NCBI RefSeq assembly: GCF_036662795.1
Contig: NZ_JBAFWZ010000021.1
Location: 1-58,150, forward strand
Origin: Lysinibacillus_B sp036662795
GTDB taxonomy: Bacteria > Bacillota > Bacilli > Bacillales_A > Planococcaceae
Length of the DNA stretch: 58,150 nt
Direction of reading: 5' to 3'
A program made the position numbers and the translations under genes. The notes beneath the pieces are model-generated. The model did no database searches. It had not been told where the DNA came from and saw only the letters and a program-made list of their open reading frames with translations. Shown piece by piece: positions 40,591-49,001 of this stretch (within the stretch, counting starts at the first letter, position 1; every line of letters starts with the position of its first letter).

Positions 40591-41976
40591 TTAAATAGTC
40601 GTTATAATTCTCTCTGCAGTTTGCTTTCCATTTTGAATACATGCGCCAATACCTACACCAAAATAGGAGCATCCAGCTACTAGTACATTAGGGTATCGCT
40701 CCTCTAAATCTGCTAGTAAAACGGATAACGCTTCATTATGCGCTAAATCATAACGTGGCATCTGACCAATCCATTTTGTTATATTAACTACGGTTGGCTT
40801 TGCATCGATGCCTAGGCTTAGTCGAATATCCTCACAGGCTACCTTCGTTAACTCCTCATCAGACATAGCTGCAAATTCCTCGTAACGAGGATTACTATTT
40901 TTATAAAATAGTCGAACTAAAAGATTCCCATCTCCCGACGTATGCTTCCACTTTCTACTTGTCCACGTTGACGCATCGCACGAAAGGTCACTATTGTGAG
41001 AAACGATAAAGCCTGTACCGTCTGCTGGCAGGATAGCATCAGGAACAAGAAAGCCAAGGTACATCGTAATTGCGGATGCTGTCGTAAACTTACTTAAACT
41101 CGTATCTAACTCTTCATCCACTAGTACCGCCTTCACGGTTTCATTCGGAACCGCCAGAACAACCACATCGGCTAAAATCATTTCATTGTTTACTATAACC
41201 TCATACTGATCGCCATTCTGCGTAATCTTTTGTGTATCTGCATTTTTCCAAAATTCAACTTCTGGCAACGTCTCCTCTAATCGATCAATTAATGACGATA
41301 AGCCTTTTCGAAAGGAGATAAACTTTTTATTAGCAGCCTTTTCAAATTGAGCACGATTCGCTTCAAACCCTTTAATGATACTGCCATAGTCATTTTTATA
41401 ATCGACTAAATACGGCAGGGTAGAAGCTAGGGATAGGCTGTAAAGATCACCCGAATAAACACCCGCTAGCACAGGGGCAATTTGCTTACGAACGATTTCC
41501 TCACCTAAAAAGTATTCTAAAAACTCACCAATCGAACTTTCCTTTGTGAAATTCGTATTGGGCATTGTTAATTCTTGTAGAGCTCGTGCTTTCCCTTCCT
41601 CAGAAATAAGCGTACTAGCATGCAGTGACTCACTACTCATCGGAATACCAAACGTCGAACCAGCAGGTATTGCATGTAGCTCATTATTTGTATGAATATA
41701 GGAAATACCCGTTTCGTTATAAACAAGCTCATCTTCAAAGTCTAGCTCACGAACTAGCTCTAGTACTCCAGGATGTCGTGCAACGATTGAATCAGCACCC
41801 GTTTCCATAATAAAGCCCTCTACCTGCTCTGAATGGATTTTCCCACCTAGGTATTCATTTCGCTCAATCAAAATTAGTCGTGCATCTTTCCCTTGCTCGC
41901 TCATTTGTCGTTTCAAATAGTGCATCGTACATAATCCTGTAATACCTCCACCAACAACAACAACAACTGTTTTCAT
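40591..41976 (-). CDS. hemY: HemY-type coproporphyrinogen III / protoporphyrinogen oxidase
   Basis: A 461-residue FAD-dependent porphyrinogen oxidase. The N-terminal dinucleotide-binding motif is VVGGGITGLCTMHYL (residues 6-20), then LIERNEYLGGKIHSE and the GFIMETGADSIVARHPGV substrate-domain segment. The C-terminal part has GCSYFGVGIGACIQNGKQTAE for FAD. In Gram-positive bacteria this enzyme (HemY/CgoX) oxidises coproporphyrinogen III in the coproporphyrin-dependent heme pathway. It is not next to hemE or hemH here, unlike B. subtilis. Its upstream neighbour on the same strand is the heme-based sensor HemAT, separated by a terminator. Confidence 0.9.
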   Translation of the reverse strand: MKTVVVVVGGGITGLCTMHYLKRQMSEQGKDARLILIERNEYLGGKIHSEQVEGFIMETGADSIVARHPGVLELVRELDFEDELVYNETGISYIHTNNELHAIPAGSTFGIPMSSESLHASTLISEEGKARALQELTMPNTNFTKESSIGEFLEYFLGEEIVRKQIAPVLAGVYSGDLYSLSLASTLPYLVDYKNDYGSIIKGFEANRAQFEKAANKKFISFRKGLSSLIDRLEETLPEVEFWKNADTQKITQNGDQYEVIVNNEMILADVVVLAVPNETVKAVLVDEELDTSLSKFTTASAITMYLGFLVPDAILPADGTGFIVSHNSDLSCDASTWTSRKWKHTSGDGNLLVRLFYKNSNPRYEEFAAMSDEELTKVACEDIRLSLGIDAKPTVVNITKWIGQMPRYDLAHNEALSVLLADLEERYPNVLVAGCSYFGVGIGACIQNGKQTAERIITTI

Positions 41977-42065
41977 AACTACAACTCCTATACATACATA
42001 ATTGTTCTACGAATAGTATAAACTCTTTTCTTTCATAATACGTGTGACTTCTTTTACAAAAAAGA

Positions 42066-42105
42066 AAAGGATGACCAGAAAGTGAAAACTTTCTGAACAT
42101 CCCTT
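42066..42105 (-). terminator. Terminator after the HemAT gene
   Basis: CAGAAAGT (42076-42083) pairs with ACTTTCTG (42088-42095) around GAAA, extended by AAGGATG with CATCCCTT. On the minus strand it is followed by TTTCTTTTTTG. It starts at the stop codon of the HemAT gene. Confidence 0.8.
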
Positions 42106-43397
42106 TAATGATTTAATTCCTGTGCAACAGTAGCTAGTCGATCCGCTGAACGGGTTACTTCATCGAATGCAACACCTAACTCCTGCACAATAGCATTGAT
42201 TAGCTCAACTTCTTGTTGGATTAGACTGTTTTGTTGCTTAGAATCACATACTGATTGTAGGATTTCCGAAAATTGCTGAGAGGACTGCTCCATACTATCC
42301 TTCCCCACTTGAACAGAGGCTTGAATTGTACCTAACGAACCTTTTAGTTTATTCGTTTGCTCGTTCGTATTATGCAAAAGCTCCTCAACAGTTGATGTCG
42401 AGGCGCGTGTTTGCTCAGCTAATTTACGTACCTCCTGCGCCACAACAGCAAATCCTTTTCCGAATTCCCCTGCTCGTGCTGCTTCAATAGCCGCATTTAA
42501 AGCAAGCAAATTCGTTTGATCAGCAATGTTCGTCACAATTGCCATAATACCTTCCATTTGCTTTGCATTGTCCGCTAGGCTATGAACATCATCGCCAATT
42601 TGATCTACAGACATAATAATCGATTGCATCGTCTCTGACTGTTCATGCATTTGCATCTTCCCGTCATTCGCTTGTTGTTCAGCATTGTCAGAAATTTCAT
42701 TCGCCCTTGTCGCATAGTTTGCCAATTCAATTGACTGGCTTGTCAGCTGATGAAATGAAGCATTCGTTTCTTCAGATATAGCAGCTAAGCTTTCTGTTGA
42801 CTCAATGATTGAACTACCTACAAGTCTTTTTTGCTGCTCGACCTTAGACTTCTGTTCCTCGACAGTAGCCTCAAATGCTTCAAGCACTAGTTGCTGCTCT
42901 AAATTCAAAATTTTCGAAACCGCCTGCAATACTGCAAAACGATCTTCTCCATGAGCAATATATTGTTGAACTAGCTTCATAAAAGAAAGATTCAACGTTT
43001 GAAATGCTGCAATATAACTTCTTGTTGGCAAACCAATCCGCACATGAACACGCGCAATAATCTCTCGCTTTTGAATAAACTCCTCATCAATTAAGCCGCT
43101 AAACATTTCATGAATATGCTTTTTCAATGTTATTTTTAATCTCTCGACAGTGCTATGATTATGAATAATAGTCGTTAAACATGGATCCATACCTAATACA
43201 CTATAAAAATCATCCACTAATTCGTTAAGATGCAAGTCTACATACGGCTGTAAAACTTGTAAATACTTCAAATCCTGCTCATTCAATTGAAGCATATCCA
43301 GTTGCAGCTGGATTTTGTTATTATTATTTATGAGAATATTGACTTCGTTTTTATTTATGTCGATGCGCTCTTGATGTAATGTCTTTTTAAAAAACAT
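42105..43397 (-). CDS. hemAT: HemAT globin-coupled aerotaxis receptor
   Basis: A 430-residue soluble chemoreceptor. The N-terminal globin-coupled sensor domain (about 25-185) carries proximal heme ligand H118 in ARVHVRIGLP, and the family's LPTRSYIAAFQ segment follows. The C-terminal methyl-accepting signalling domain (about 190-430) has the conserved tip IADQTNLLALNAAIEAARAGE in part. No membrane helices are present. HemAT binds oxygen at heme and directs swimming through CheA. The gene lies next to a heme biosynthesis oxidase, an apt but possibly accidental pairing. Confidence 0.93.
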   Translation of the reverse strand: MFFKKTLHQERIDINKNEVNILINNNNKIQLQLDMLQLNEQDLKYLQVLQPYVDLHLNELVDDFYSVLGMDPCLTTIIHNHSTVERLKITLKKHIHEMFSGLIDEEFIQKREIIARVHVRIGLPTRSYIAAFQTLNLSFMKLVQQYIAHGEDRFAVLQAVSKILNLEQQLVLEAFEATVEEQKSKVEQQKRLVGSSIIESTESLAAISEETNASFHQLTSQSIELANYATRANEISDNAEQQANDGKMQMHEQSETMQSIIMSVDQIGDDVHSLADNAKQMEGIMAIVTNIADQTNLLALNAAIEAARAGEFGKGFAVVAQEVRKLAEQTRASTSTVEELLHNTNEQTNKLKGSLGTIQASVQVGKDSMEQSSQQFSEILQSVCDSKQQNSLIQQEVELINAIVQELGVAFDEVTRSADRLATVAQELNH

Positions 43398-43603
43398 TTA
43401 ACTCACGCTACTTTCGATTAAAATTTAACCCTATTAAAGATTACTATGGAATTCTTTATATACAAGAAAAAATTATACATTTTTTAGAAAATAAGAAATT
43501 AGTTTCATTACGAACACTACAATTGTTATTTCTCCTTATTTAATTATTAATACTACCTACTAAAGTACCTGTTTTAACACGATGAATACCGAATTTAATC
43601 CCT

Positions 43604-44470
43604 TTACATAAAATCAACTTGAGCGTGTAGTTGTTTTTCTGCAGCTTCCATCCACTTTTTGGCCTCTTCTTCATTTTTCGTCACACAGCACCCTGATCCA
43701 TATAAGCGTGCTAAATTTACTTTAGCCTGATAATCATCAAGGAGCGCTGCCTGCTTGTAATATTGAACTGCCCGCTGGCAATCCTGCTCTACGGCAATCC
43801 CTTGTTCATACAAATAGCCTAAATTAAAAATAGCATCAACATAAAATTGCTGAGCTGCCTTTTCAAACCAAGTGATTGCTTTGCTATAATCCTGTTCTAC
43901 TTCGAGGAGCCCCTCTAAATAAATAGACCCCATTCTGTATTGCGCCACATCATAGCCACCTTCTGCAGCGAGCATATAATAGTCCAATGCCTTGTCTTCG
44001 TTTATGTCTGTTCCTAGCCCTTGCTCATACATGATACCCAATGTAAACATTGATTCGACAGCTCCTCGGTCTGCTGCAAACGTAAACCATTTCAGCGCAG
44101 TCTCCTCATCGACCTCTACACTTTCTCCATTTAAGTACATATCGGCTAAATTATTTGCCGCATCCAGATGTCCCTGCTCTGCCGCTTCTTTATAAAGGAT
44201 AAATGCTCTTTCCTCGTTTTCTGCAACGCCCCTACCTTCTAAAAAACAATTCGCTAATTCATATTGGGCTACCACTTCTCCTAACTGCGCCGCTTTTTCG
44301 AACCAGTAGCACGATGCTTCATCCTCATGTAAGTCTCGCAGGATATATGCAATTTCAACCATGCTCTCTGTATTCCCCGCAACCGCGCGATTGAAACCTT
44401 CTATTAACTCCGGATAGTGTATATAATTTGATTCTAATAGTTGCCTAATCCCCTCTTCATTTTCAAACAA
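43604..44470 (-). CDS. Sel1/TPR-repeat protein
   Basis: A 288-residue protein made almost wholly of Sel1-like repeats of about 36 residues. Recurrent patterns include AQYELANCFLEGRGVAENEERAF, DAANNLADMYLNGESV, ESMFTLGIMYEQGLGTDINEDKAL and AIFNLGYLYEQGIAVEQD (each in part), starting near residue 50. Such solenoids bind other proteins. No signal peptide is present, so it is cytosolic. A C-terminal CCVTK near residue 262 is notable. It follows the LysR gene by 11 nt on the same strand, so the two are probably co-transcribed. The partner is unknown. Confidence 0.8.
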   Translation of the reverse strand: MFENEEGIRQLLESNYIHYPELIEGFNRAVAGNTESMVEIAYILRDLHEDEASCYWFEKAAQLGEVVAQYELANCFLEGRGVAENEERAFILYKEAAEQGHLDAANNLADMYLNGESVEVDEETALKWFTFAADRGAVESMFTLGIMYEQGLGTDINEDKALDYYMLAAEGGYDVAQYRMGSIYLEGLLEVEQDYSKAITWFEKAAQQFYVDAIFNLGYLYEQGIAVEQDCQRAVQYYKQAALLDDYQAKVNLARLYGSGCCVTKNEEEAKKWMEAAEKQLHAQVDFM

Positions 44471-44481
44471 TGTAAGCCCCC

Positions 44482-45366
44482 CTATTTTTCTTTAAAATAT
44501 TCAATTAAAAACTGTTTAAATTCATTTACTGCAGGTGACAAATAACGTTCAGCTGCCCACGCAACGCCAATTTTCCTATAGCAATCTGGCGAACTAACAC
44601 GTATTTTTTTTATATTAAAATGATCGAGTCCCTTAATATTTGGAATAAGCGACACTCCTAATCCTGCCGCAACAAAGCCTGCAACAGTATGCATTTCTTC
44701 GCCTGAGAATTTCGTATTCGTTGTGACGCCCACCTTTTTAAATAATTCATCCACTATTTGACGTAAGGCATTGCCTCTTTTAATAGAGATAAATGGTTCA
44801 TCCTTGATCTCCTTCAAGGCTATCGTTTCTCTATTTGCAAAACGATGCTTCTTTGGCACAATAACAAATAACTCCTCCGTCCATAGCTCTATCCAGTTTA
44901 TCTCGATGAGCCTCGATTCAAACTCCTGGGAAAGACATAAATCAATAGCCCCCTCCTCTAACCGTTTCAATAAGTTAAGCGATGTCGCCTGTGTTAGCGA
45001 AAACTCCATATGTGGATACTTCTTTGGAACGATGGCCATTAACTCCGGCACTACCTCCATTCCTAATGTATGAATAAATCCAAGAGAAACCTCACCATGC
45101 CCTGGCTTTATAATATCTCCAAACTCCTGCTTCATCTTATAAAACTCGGCTAATATAACATCTACACTTTCTAAAAAAAGTTTTCCGTATCGATTTAATG
45201 CAATAGAACGACCTTGCCGATCAAAAAGAGGGACTCCAAGCTCCTGTTCAATATTAGAAATCGACTTACTTAATGCTGGCTGTGATATGCTAAGCTTCTC
45301 TGCAGCGCGTGTCATATGCTGTAATTGAGCAACTACTTTAAAGTATTCTAATTGTTGAATTTCCAT
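44482..45366 (-). CDS. LysR family transcriptional regulator
   Basis: A 294-residue LysR-type regulator. The N-terminal winged helix-turn-helix is clear (MEIQQLEYFKVVAQLQHM, then RAAEKLSISQPALSKSISNIE, each in part, residues 1-41). The effector-binding domain runs from about 90 to 294. The group resembles GltC/CidR-like regulators of Bacilli. It is divergent from the esterase gene at 45589, with a 222-bp AT-rich gap that would hold both promoters, and its product may regulate itself or that gene. The Sel1-repeat gene follows 11 nt downstream. Confidence 0.88.
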   Translation of the reverse strand: MEIQQLEYFKVVAQLQHMTRAAEKLSISQPALSKSISNIEQELGVPLFDRQGRSIALNRYGKLFLESVDVILAEFYKMKQEFGDIIKPGHGEVSLGFIHTLGMEVVPELMAIVPKKYPHMEFSLTQATSLNLLKRLEEGAIDLCLSQEFESRLIEINWIELWTEELFVIVPKKHRFANRETIALKEIKDEPFISIKRGNALRQIVDELFKKVGVTTNTKFSGEEMHTVAGFVAAGLGVSLIPNIKGLDHFNIKKIRVSSPDCYRKIGVAWAAERYLSPAVNEFKQFLIEYFKEK

Positions 45367-45588
45367 TGAAAATCACACCCTGCTTTCATAACTAATAGGA
45401 ATTGAAATGATAAAAATAATAAATTGTACTTATGTATTTATAACACTATAATAGGCATTAGCAAAACGATTTCTTATCAAATTTTTTTATTAATTACAAC
45501 TATTATCTAAGAATTTTCAAACAATTGTCACATTTCCGTGAACTGTTTGAACGCATTTATTAACGAGGACAAAGGAGTCTGTTTTAAA

Positions 45589-46338
45589 ATGAAGATCATC
45601 CCACCGAAACCGTTCACATTTGAGGCAGGTAAACGTGCAGTACTATTACTACACGGTTTTACTGGCAATACAAATGATGTAAAGCGGCTAGGTAAATATT
45701 TATCTGAACGTAACTATACTGTGCATGCTCCACTTTATAAAGGGCATGGAGCAGATCCACACACACTGATTCAAACGAACCCTATCGAATGGTGGAATAG
45801 CGTTATTGAAGGCTATGACAAACTACGCGAGCTAGGCTATGAAGAAATTGCTGTAGCAGGTGTTTCACTTGGTGGTATTTTCTCATTAAAATTAGGTGTG
45901 GAGCGTCCGACAAAAGCAATCGTTACAATGTCTGCACCAGCGATAGCGAAAAATGCAGAAAGCCTGCAAAAGCGCATTGTTGATTATGCAATTAATTACA
46001 AAAAATTATCTGGTACTTATGATGCAGCAGTAGACAGTCCTAATAAGGTTGCAGAACTTGTGCAAATGCCTTCACTTGACTATTTACAAGGCATGATTAA
46101 TGATACTAGTAGTAGACTAAATAACATTAGTTCGCCTGTTCATATTTTACGCGGTCTAGAGGACGATGCTTATTACTGCGAAAGTGCAGATTTAATTTAT
46201 AGCTCAGTTAGATCACCTATTAAATCGGTTAAAACATTTATTAACTCTGGTCATATTTTAACACTTGGAAAAGAACGTGATTTAGTATTCGAGGAAGTTT
46301 ATCGTTTCTTTGAAGGGTTAAAATGGAAAGAGCAATAA
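45589..46338 (+). CDS. Carboxylesterase (Est30/YvaK-like)
   Basis: A 249-residue alpha/beta-hydrolase closely resembling Est30/YvaK. The start is ATG 45589, with AAAGGAG 11 bases upstream; an earlier in-frame GTG at 45538 lacks a site. The oxyanion segment is LLLHGFTGN (residues 19-27), the nucleophile S93 is in GVSLGG, the acid is D192 or D193 in GLEDDAYY, and H222 lies in SGHILTL. The cap region is shorter than in Est30. It hydrolyses short-chain carboxyl esters in the cytosol. In Bacillus the relative sits near secG-rnr, which is not the case here. Confidence 0.88.
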   Translation: MKIIPPKPFTFEAGKRAVLLLHGFTGNTNDVKRLGKYLSERNYTVHAPLYKGHGADPHTLIQTNPIEWWNSVIEGYDKLRELGYEEIAVAGVSLGGIFSLKLGVERPTKAIVTMSAPAIAKNAESLQKRIVDYAINYKKLSGTYDAAVDSPNKVAELVQMPSLDYLQGMINDTSSRLNNISSPVHILRGLEDDAYYCESADLIYSSVRSPIKSVKTFINSGHILTLGKERDLVFEEVYRFFEGLKWKEQ

Positions 46339-46433
46339 AAATAGTCGTAGGTAGCTCAAGGGGCGCTATGACAAATAAGCTATAACAGACTTTATTATCC
46401 CCAGCAGAATACCCCTTCTGCTATATATACATC

Positions 46434-46481
46434 AAAATAAGCTACGGGTAAGATTCCCCATCTTACCTCGTAGCTTATTTT
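46434..46481. terminator. Strong bidirectional terminator
   Basis: AAAATAAGCTACG-GGTAAGAT pairs with ATCTTACC-TCGTAGCTTATTTT, 21 bp with one bulge. It lies between the esterase (plus) and the GDSL-SLH gene (minus), serving both. Confidence 0.9.
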
Positions 46482-46510
46482 AATTTCGGTACTTTGTCGT
46501 ATATTTAGAA

Positions 46511-47869
46511 CTATTTCTCTAATAGCTTATAAAAATTCACAATCATCTTAGCAGCCTGTGCACGAGTGACGTACTCTTTTGGCTTAAATTCGCCATTGCC
46601 AGTGCCTTCTGCAATTTTAAAATCATATACGAATGAGATTGCATCTTTGTATACTTCATTATATGAGGAGATATCTGTAAACGTTGCAACTTTTTTCGGC
46701 ACATACTTCTCACCTGAAGCATGCTCGTATGCACGGTGAAGCATTAACGCTAATTGAGCTCGTGAGATATTATCATCTGGCTTAAATAAGTTCCCGCCAA
46801 CACCATGAATAATACCAGCCTCATAAGCTGCAGCAACTTCCTTTTGAGTTACTCTATTATATTTCCCCATATCATAAAATGGTACTGAATTTTTCGCTTC
46901 AAGATCAAGTACACGAGTTAATATAGATGCCGCTTGTACGCGTGGCAATTGATTTTGAGGTCGGAATGTCCCATCTCCATACCCTTTCATCAAGCTATAA
47001 TAATGAGCCTGCTCAATATAATCACGTAACGGATGATTCTCTATATCCTTAAAATCAGGTAAAATTTCTGGAAGTGATGTCAACATAATATAATCTAGCA
47101 CCGGCATTAAAAATTCATCCCTTACCGCTTCATAGCCCTCTTCACTTAAATGGATGTTCTTTGGGTTAGGCAAATACGTTTTATAATCCGAGGCAATCAC
47201 ATTCGCCACAGGGATAAAATGTGCTCCACTTGCCTTTGCAAGCTGCCCTACCGTCGCATCTAATGTTGACACAGCATATGAAAGCTCCGTTTGATAGCCC
47301 TCTAAGTATGGATACGGATTATAGTAGCCCATAATAAAAATTTCTGCATTTTGATTTAATAGCTTTATTTCTTTTAGTATAGCAGCATAATTTGTAGCAA
47401 CCGTTTTTATTCCTGCTTGAACACCGACAATATCGATTTTAGGTACACCTGTCTCATCTTTTGATAAATATTTTAATAGATCATTAGCGCCAACACTAAT
47501 CGTAATAATCTCCGCTTGGCGTACAGCATCTCTAAGCGATGCTTGCTCTTGTTGTTGCCCATTTAAATTAACTACGGGCTTTGTTACATCACTTTTTAAT
47601 TCACTTAGTGCTTTTTCTGTCGTATAGCCTGGATATGCAAAGCCTTTATTATATGATTCTAGCAACTCTTTTTCTAGAATTCCCTGTGCTAAAAAGTCTG
47701 CATAGCTTCGACCTAGGCCATTTAACTCATTCACCCCAGCAGCTAATGAATCCCCTATTGCTAAATAATCCACCGGTTGCCCACTATTACCTCGCGCTGA
47801 AGCTGGTAAGGCTAGTTGAAGCACGAGTAACAATACGATAAAAACTTTAAACACATTTAAAACGAGCAA
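46511..47869 (-). CDS. Surface-anchored GDSL esterase/lipase with SLH domains
   Basis: A 452-residue exported protein. The start is TTG 47869, supported by GGGAGGGG six bases upstream. Residues 1-25 are a signal peptide ending PASA. The GDSL hydrolase (residues 33-260) has block I AIGDSLAAG with nucleophile S41, GANDLL near residue 128 (block III), and NIHLSEEGY with the catalytic Asp/His region near residue 235. Three SLH domains (about 270-450) bind the secondary wall polymer. It is a wall-attached lipase, esterase or deacetylase; substrate unknown. Upstream lies the same TTAACC direct repeat and -10 arrangement as for the SLH gene at 3992-4843. Confidence 0.87.
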   Translation of the reverse strand: MLVLNVFKVFIVLLLVLQLALPASARGNSGQPVDYLAIGDSLAAGVNELNGLGRSYADFLAQGILEKELLESYNKGFAYPGYTTEKALSELKSDVTKPVVNLNGQQQEQASLRDAVRQAEIITISVGANDLLKYLSKDETGVPKIDIVGVQAGIKTVATNYAAILKEIKLLNQNAEIFIMGYYNPYPYLEGYQTELSYAVSTLDATVGQLAKASGAHFIPVANVIASDYKTYLPNPKNIHLSEEGYEAVRDEFLMPVLDYIMLTSLPEILPDFKDIENHPLRDYIEQAHYYSLMKGYGDGTFRPQNQLPRVQAASILTRVLDLEAKNSVPFYDMGKYNRVTQKEVAAAYEAGIIHGVGGNLFKPDDNISRAQLALMLHRAYEHASGEKYVPKKVATFTDISSYNEVYKDAISFVYDFKIAEGTGNGEFKPKEYVTRAQAAKMIVNFYKLLEK

Positions 47870-47904
47870 TATTTTCCCCTCCCTAATAGATCGTTCTTAC
47901 TTAC

Positions 47905-47934
47905 AATATAACGTAAAGGTTAAAATGAGGTTAA
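47905..47934 (-). promoter_or_regulatory. Direct repeat TTAACC-N5-TTAACC plus -10 box before the GDSL-SLH gene
   Basis: On the minus strand TTAACC (47934-47929) and TTAACC (47923-47918) are 11 bp apart, then seven bases, then TATATT (47910-47905). Repeat, gap and -10 match the arrangement at 4879-4908. Confidence 0.5.
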
Positions 47935-47977
47935 ATAAATATACATTTTCCGATAAAATATCCTAATGCACAAAATA

Positions 47978-48018
47978 AAAGGCATCGAAAAGTGATACAT
48001 CCCACCTTCGTTGCCTTA
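47978..48018 (-). terminator. Weak hairpin after the lipoprotein gene
   Basis: AAGGCATCGAAAAG and CTTCGTTGCCTT are partly complementary. On the minus strand TTTTATTTTG follows. It lies 30-70 nt past the lipoprotein stop and is only moderately convincing. Confidence 0.4.
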
Positions 48019-48047
48019 GTGATCCTATTTAATTGTTAGGAGCCTCA

Positions 48048-48572
48048 TTATTTTGTGAATGTATATTCTCGTTTTGTACCATCACTAAATGTTACGTCAA
48101 CATCAATTTTCGTATAGTCGTCTGAAATAGAAAAAATAGATACGATTTGATTTAACACCTCGTCATTGGAGGTGGATTCATCAAAGTTGATTTGCTTTAA
48201 TAAAGGTCTTAATTTAGAGTACGCCTCATCTCCACTAAAGTATTCCTTATTCCGATCATCTTCAATTGAGGCTTCCACAATTCGTTGATTTTCCCGTAGC
48301 TGATACTCATAATCCGCCTCATACGCTTCTGTTGCTGAATACTCTACCTCTAATGAAAACTCAGAAAAATTATACTTTTCACCATCCTTATCTTGCAACA
48401 TATTATCTTTTACATTTTCATCTGTCCCTACATCATCCTTATTGGTCCCCATATTAGCCGTTGTGTTGTCGCTATTCGTATCCGGATTCTCTACAACATC
48501 GTTATCGTTGTTACACGCAAACAGTACTCCAATCGATAGCAAAACAATAAGCAATAGGCGTTCATTAATCAT
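48048..48572 (-). CDS. YusW-like lipoprotein
   Basis: A 174-residue predicted lipoprotein. Signal residues 1-19 end in lipobox LFAC (C20). A low-complexity Asn/Asp/Thr linker (22-55) follows. The C-terminal 100 residues (YNFSEFSLEVEYSATEAYE ... DVDVTFSDGTKREYTFTK) fit the YusW-like domain seen in Bacillus lipoproteins of unknown role. It would sit on the outer membrane face. It is the next gene upstream of the GDSL-SLH esterase on the same strand, but that gene has its own promoter signals. The family call is from recall, so moderate confidence. Confidence 0.65.
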   Translation of the reverse strand: MINERLLLIVLLSIGVLFACNNDNDVVENPDTNSDNTTANMGTNKDDVGTDENVKDNMLQDKDGEKYNFSEFSLEVEYSATEAYEADYEYQLRENQRIVEASIEDDRNKEYFSGDEAYSKLRPLLKQINFDESTSNDEVLNQIVSIFSISDDYTKIDVDVTFSDGTKREYTFTK

Positions 48573-48980
48573 GAAAGCACGCTCCTTTTTATTTTTTAAT
48601 ATGCGCTAAGAGAGCAAGAATCATGTGAAGAAAATAATGTATTTTCCCCACGTGTTTATTTACCTATTATTGTTAATGCAAGCGTGTACAACGTTGATTT
48701 CCGCTTCAATCGAAAACAATGTTCGTCTTTTTATGCGAAATCACCATTTATAAAATTTACACCAGTAAAAATTTTTCTATGTGTTTTTTTAACCTAGTTT
48801 TAACCTTTAGTTTGTATACTCTAACCTAAGGCGGAACGAAAAAACATCCTAGATTTCGCGTAACTTTAATTTTCAGAAAATTTACATATTTAACCCCGGT
48901 AATTTATGTTACTATAAAGTAAAGTTACCAAAAAATTATAATCATATAGTGAACAATAGCATTCCCATTATAAACACACT
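48573..48980. other. Long intergenic region upstream of the chemoreceptor
   Basis: No gene was found. GTTGATTTCCGCTTC at 48693-48707 is a lone fragment of the interspersed repeat. The regulatory motif at 48789-48820 lies in the middle. About 180 bp separate that motif from the chemoreceptor start, so an untranslated leader or a small RNA is possible. Confidence 0.35.
48789..48820 (+). promoter_or_regulatory. Third TTAACC-N5-TTAACC direct repeat, facing the chemoreceptor
   Basis: TTAACC (48789-48794) and TTAACC (48800-48805) are again 11 bp apart, and TATACT at 48815-48820 follows nine bases later. The orientation points to the chemoreceptor gene at 49002. The gap to the -10 is two bases longer than in the other two copies. 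Confidence 0.45.
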
Positions 48981-49001
48981 AATTTGAAAGGGTGCGGTTT
49001 T

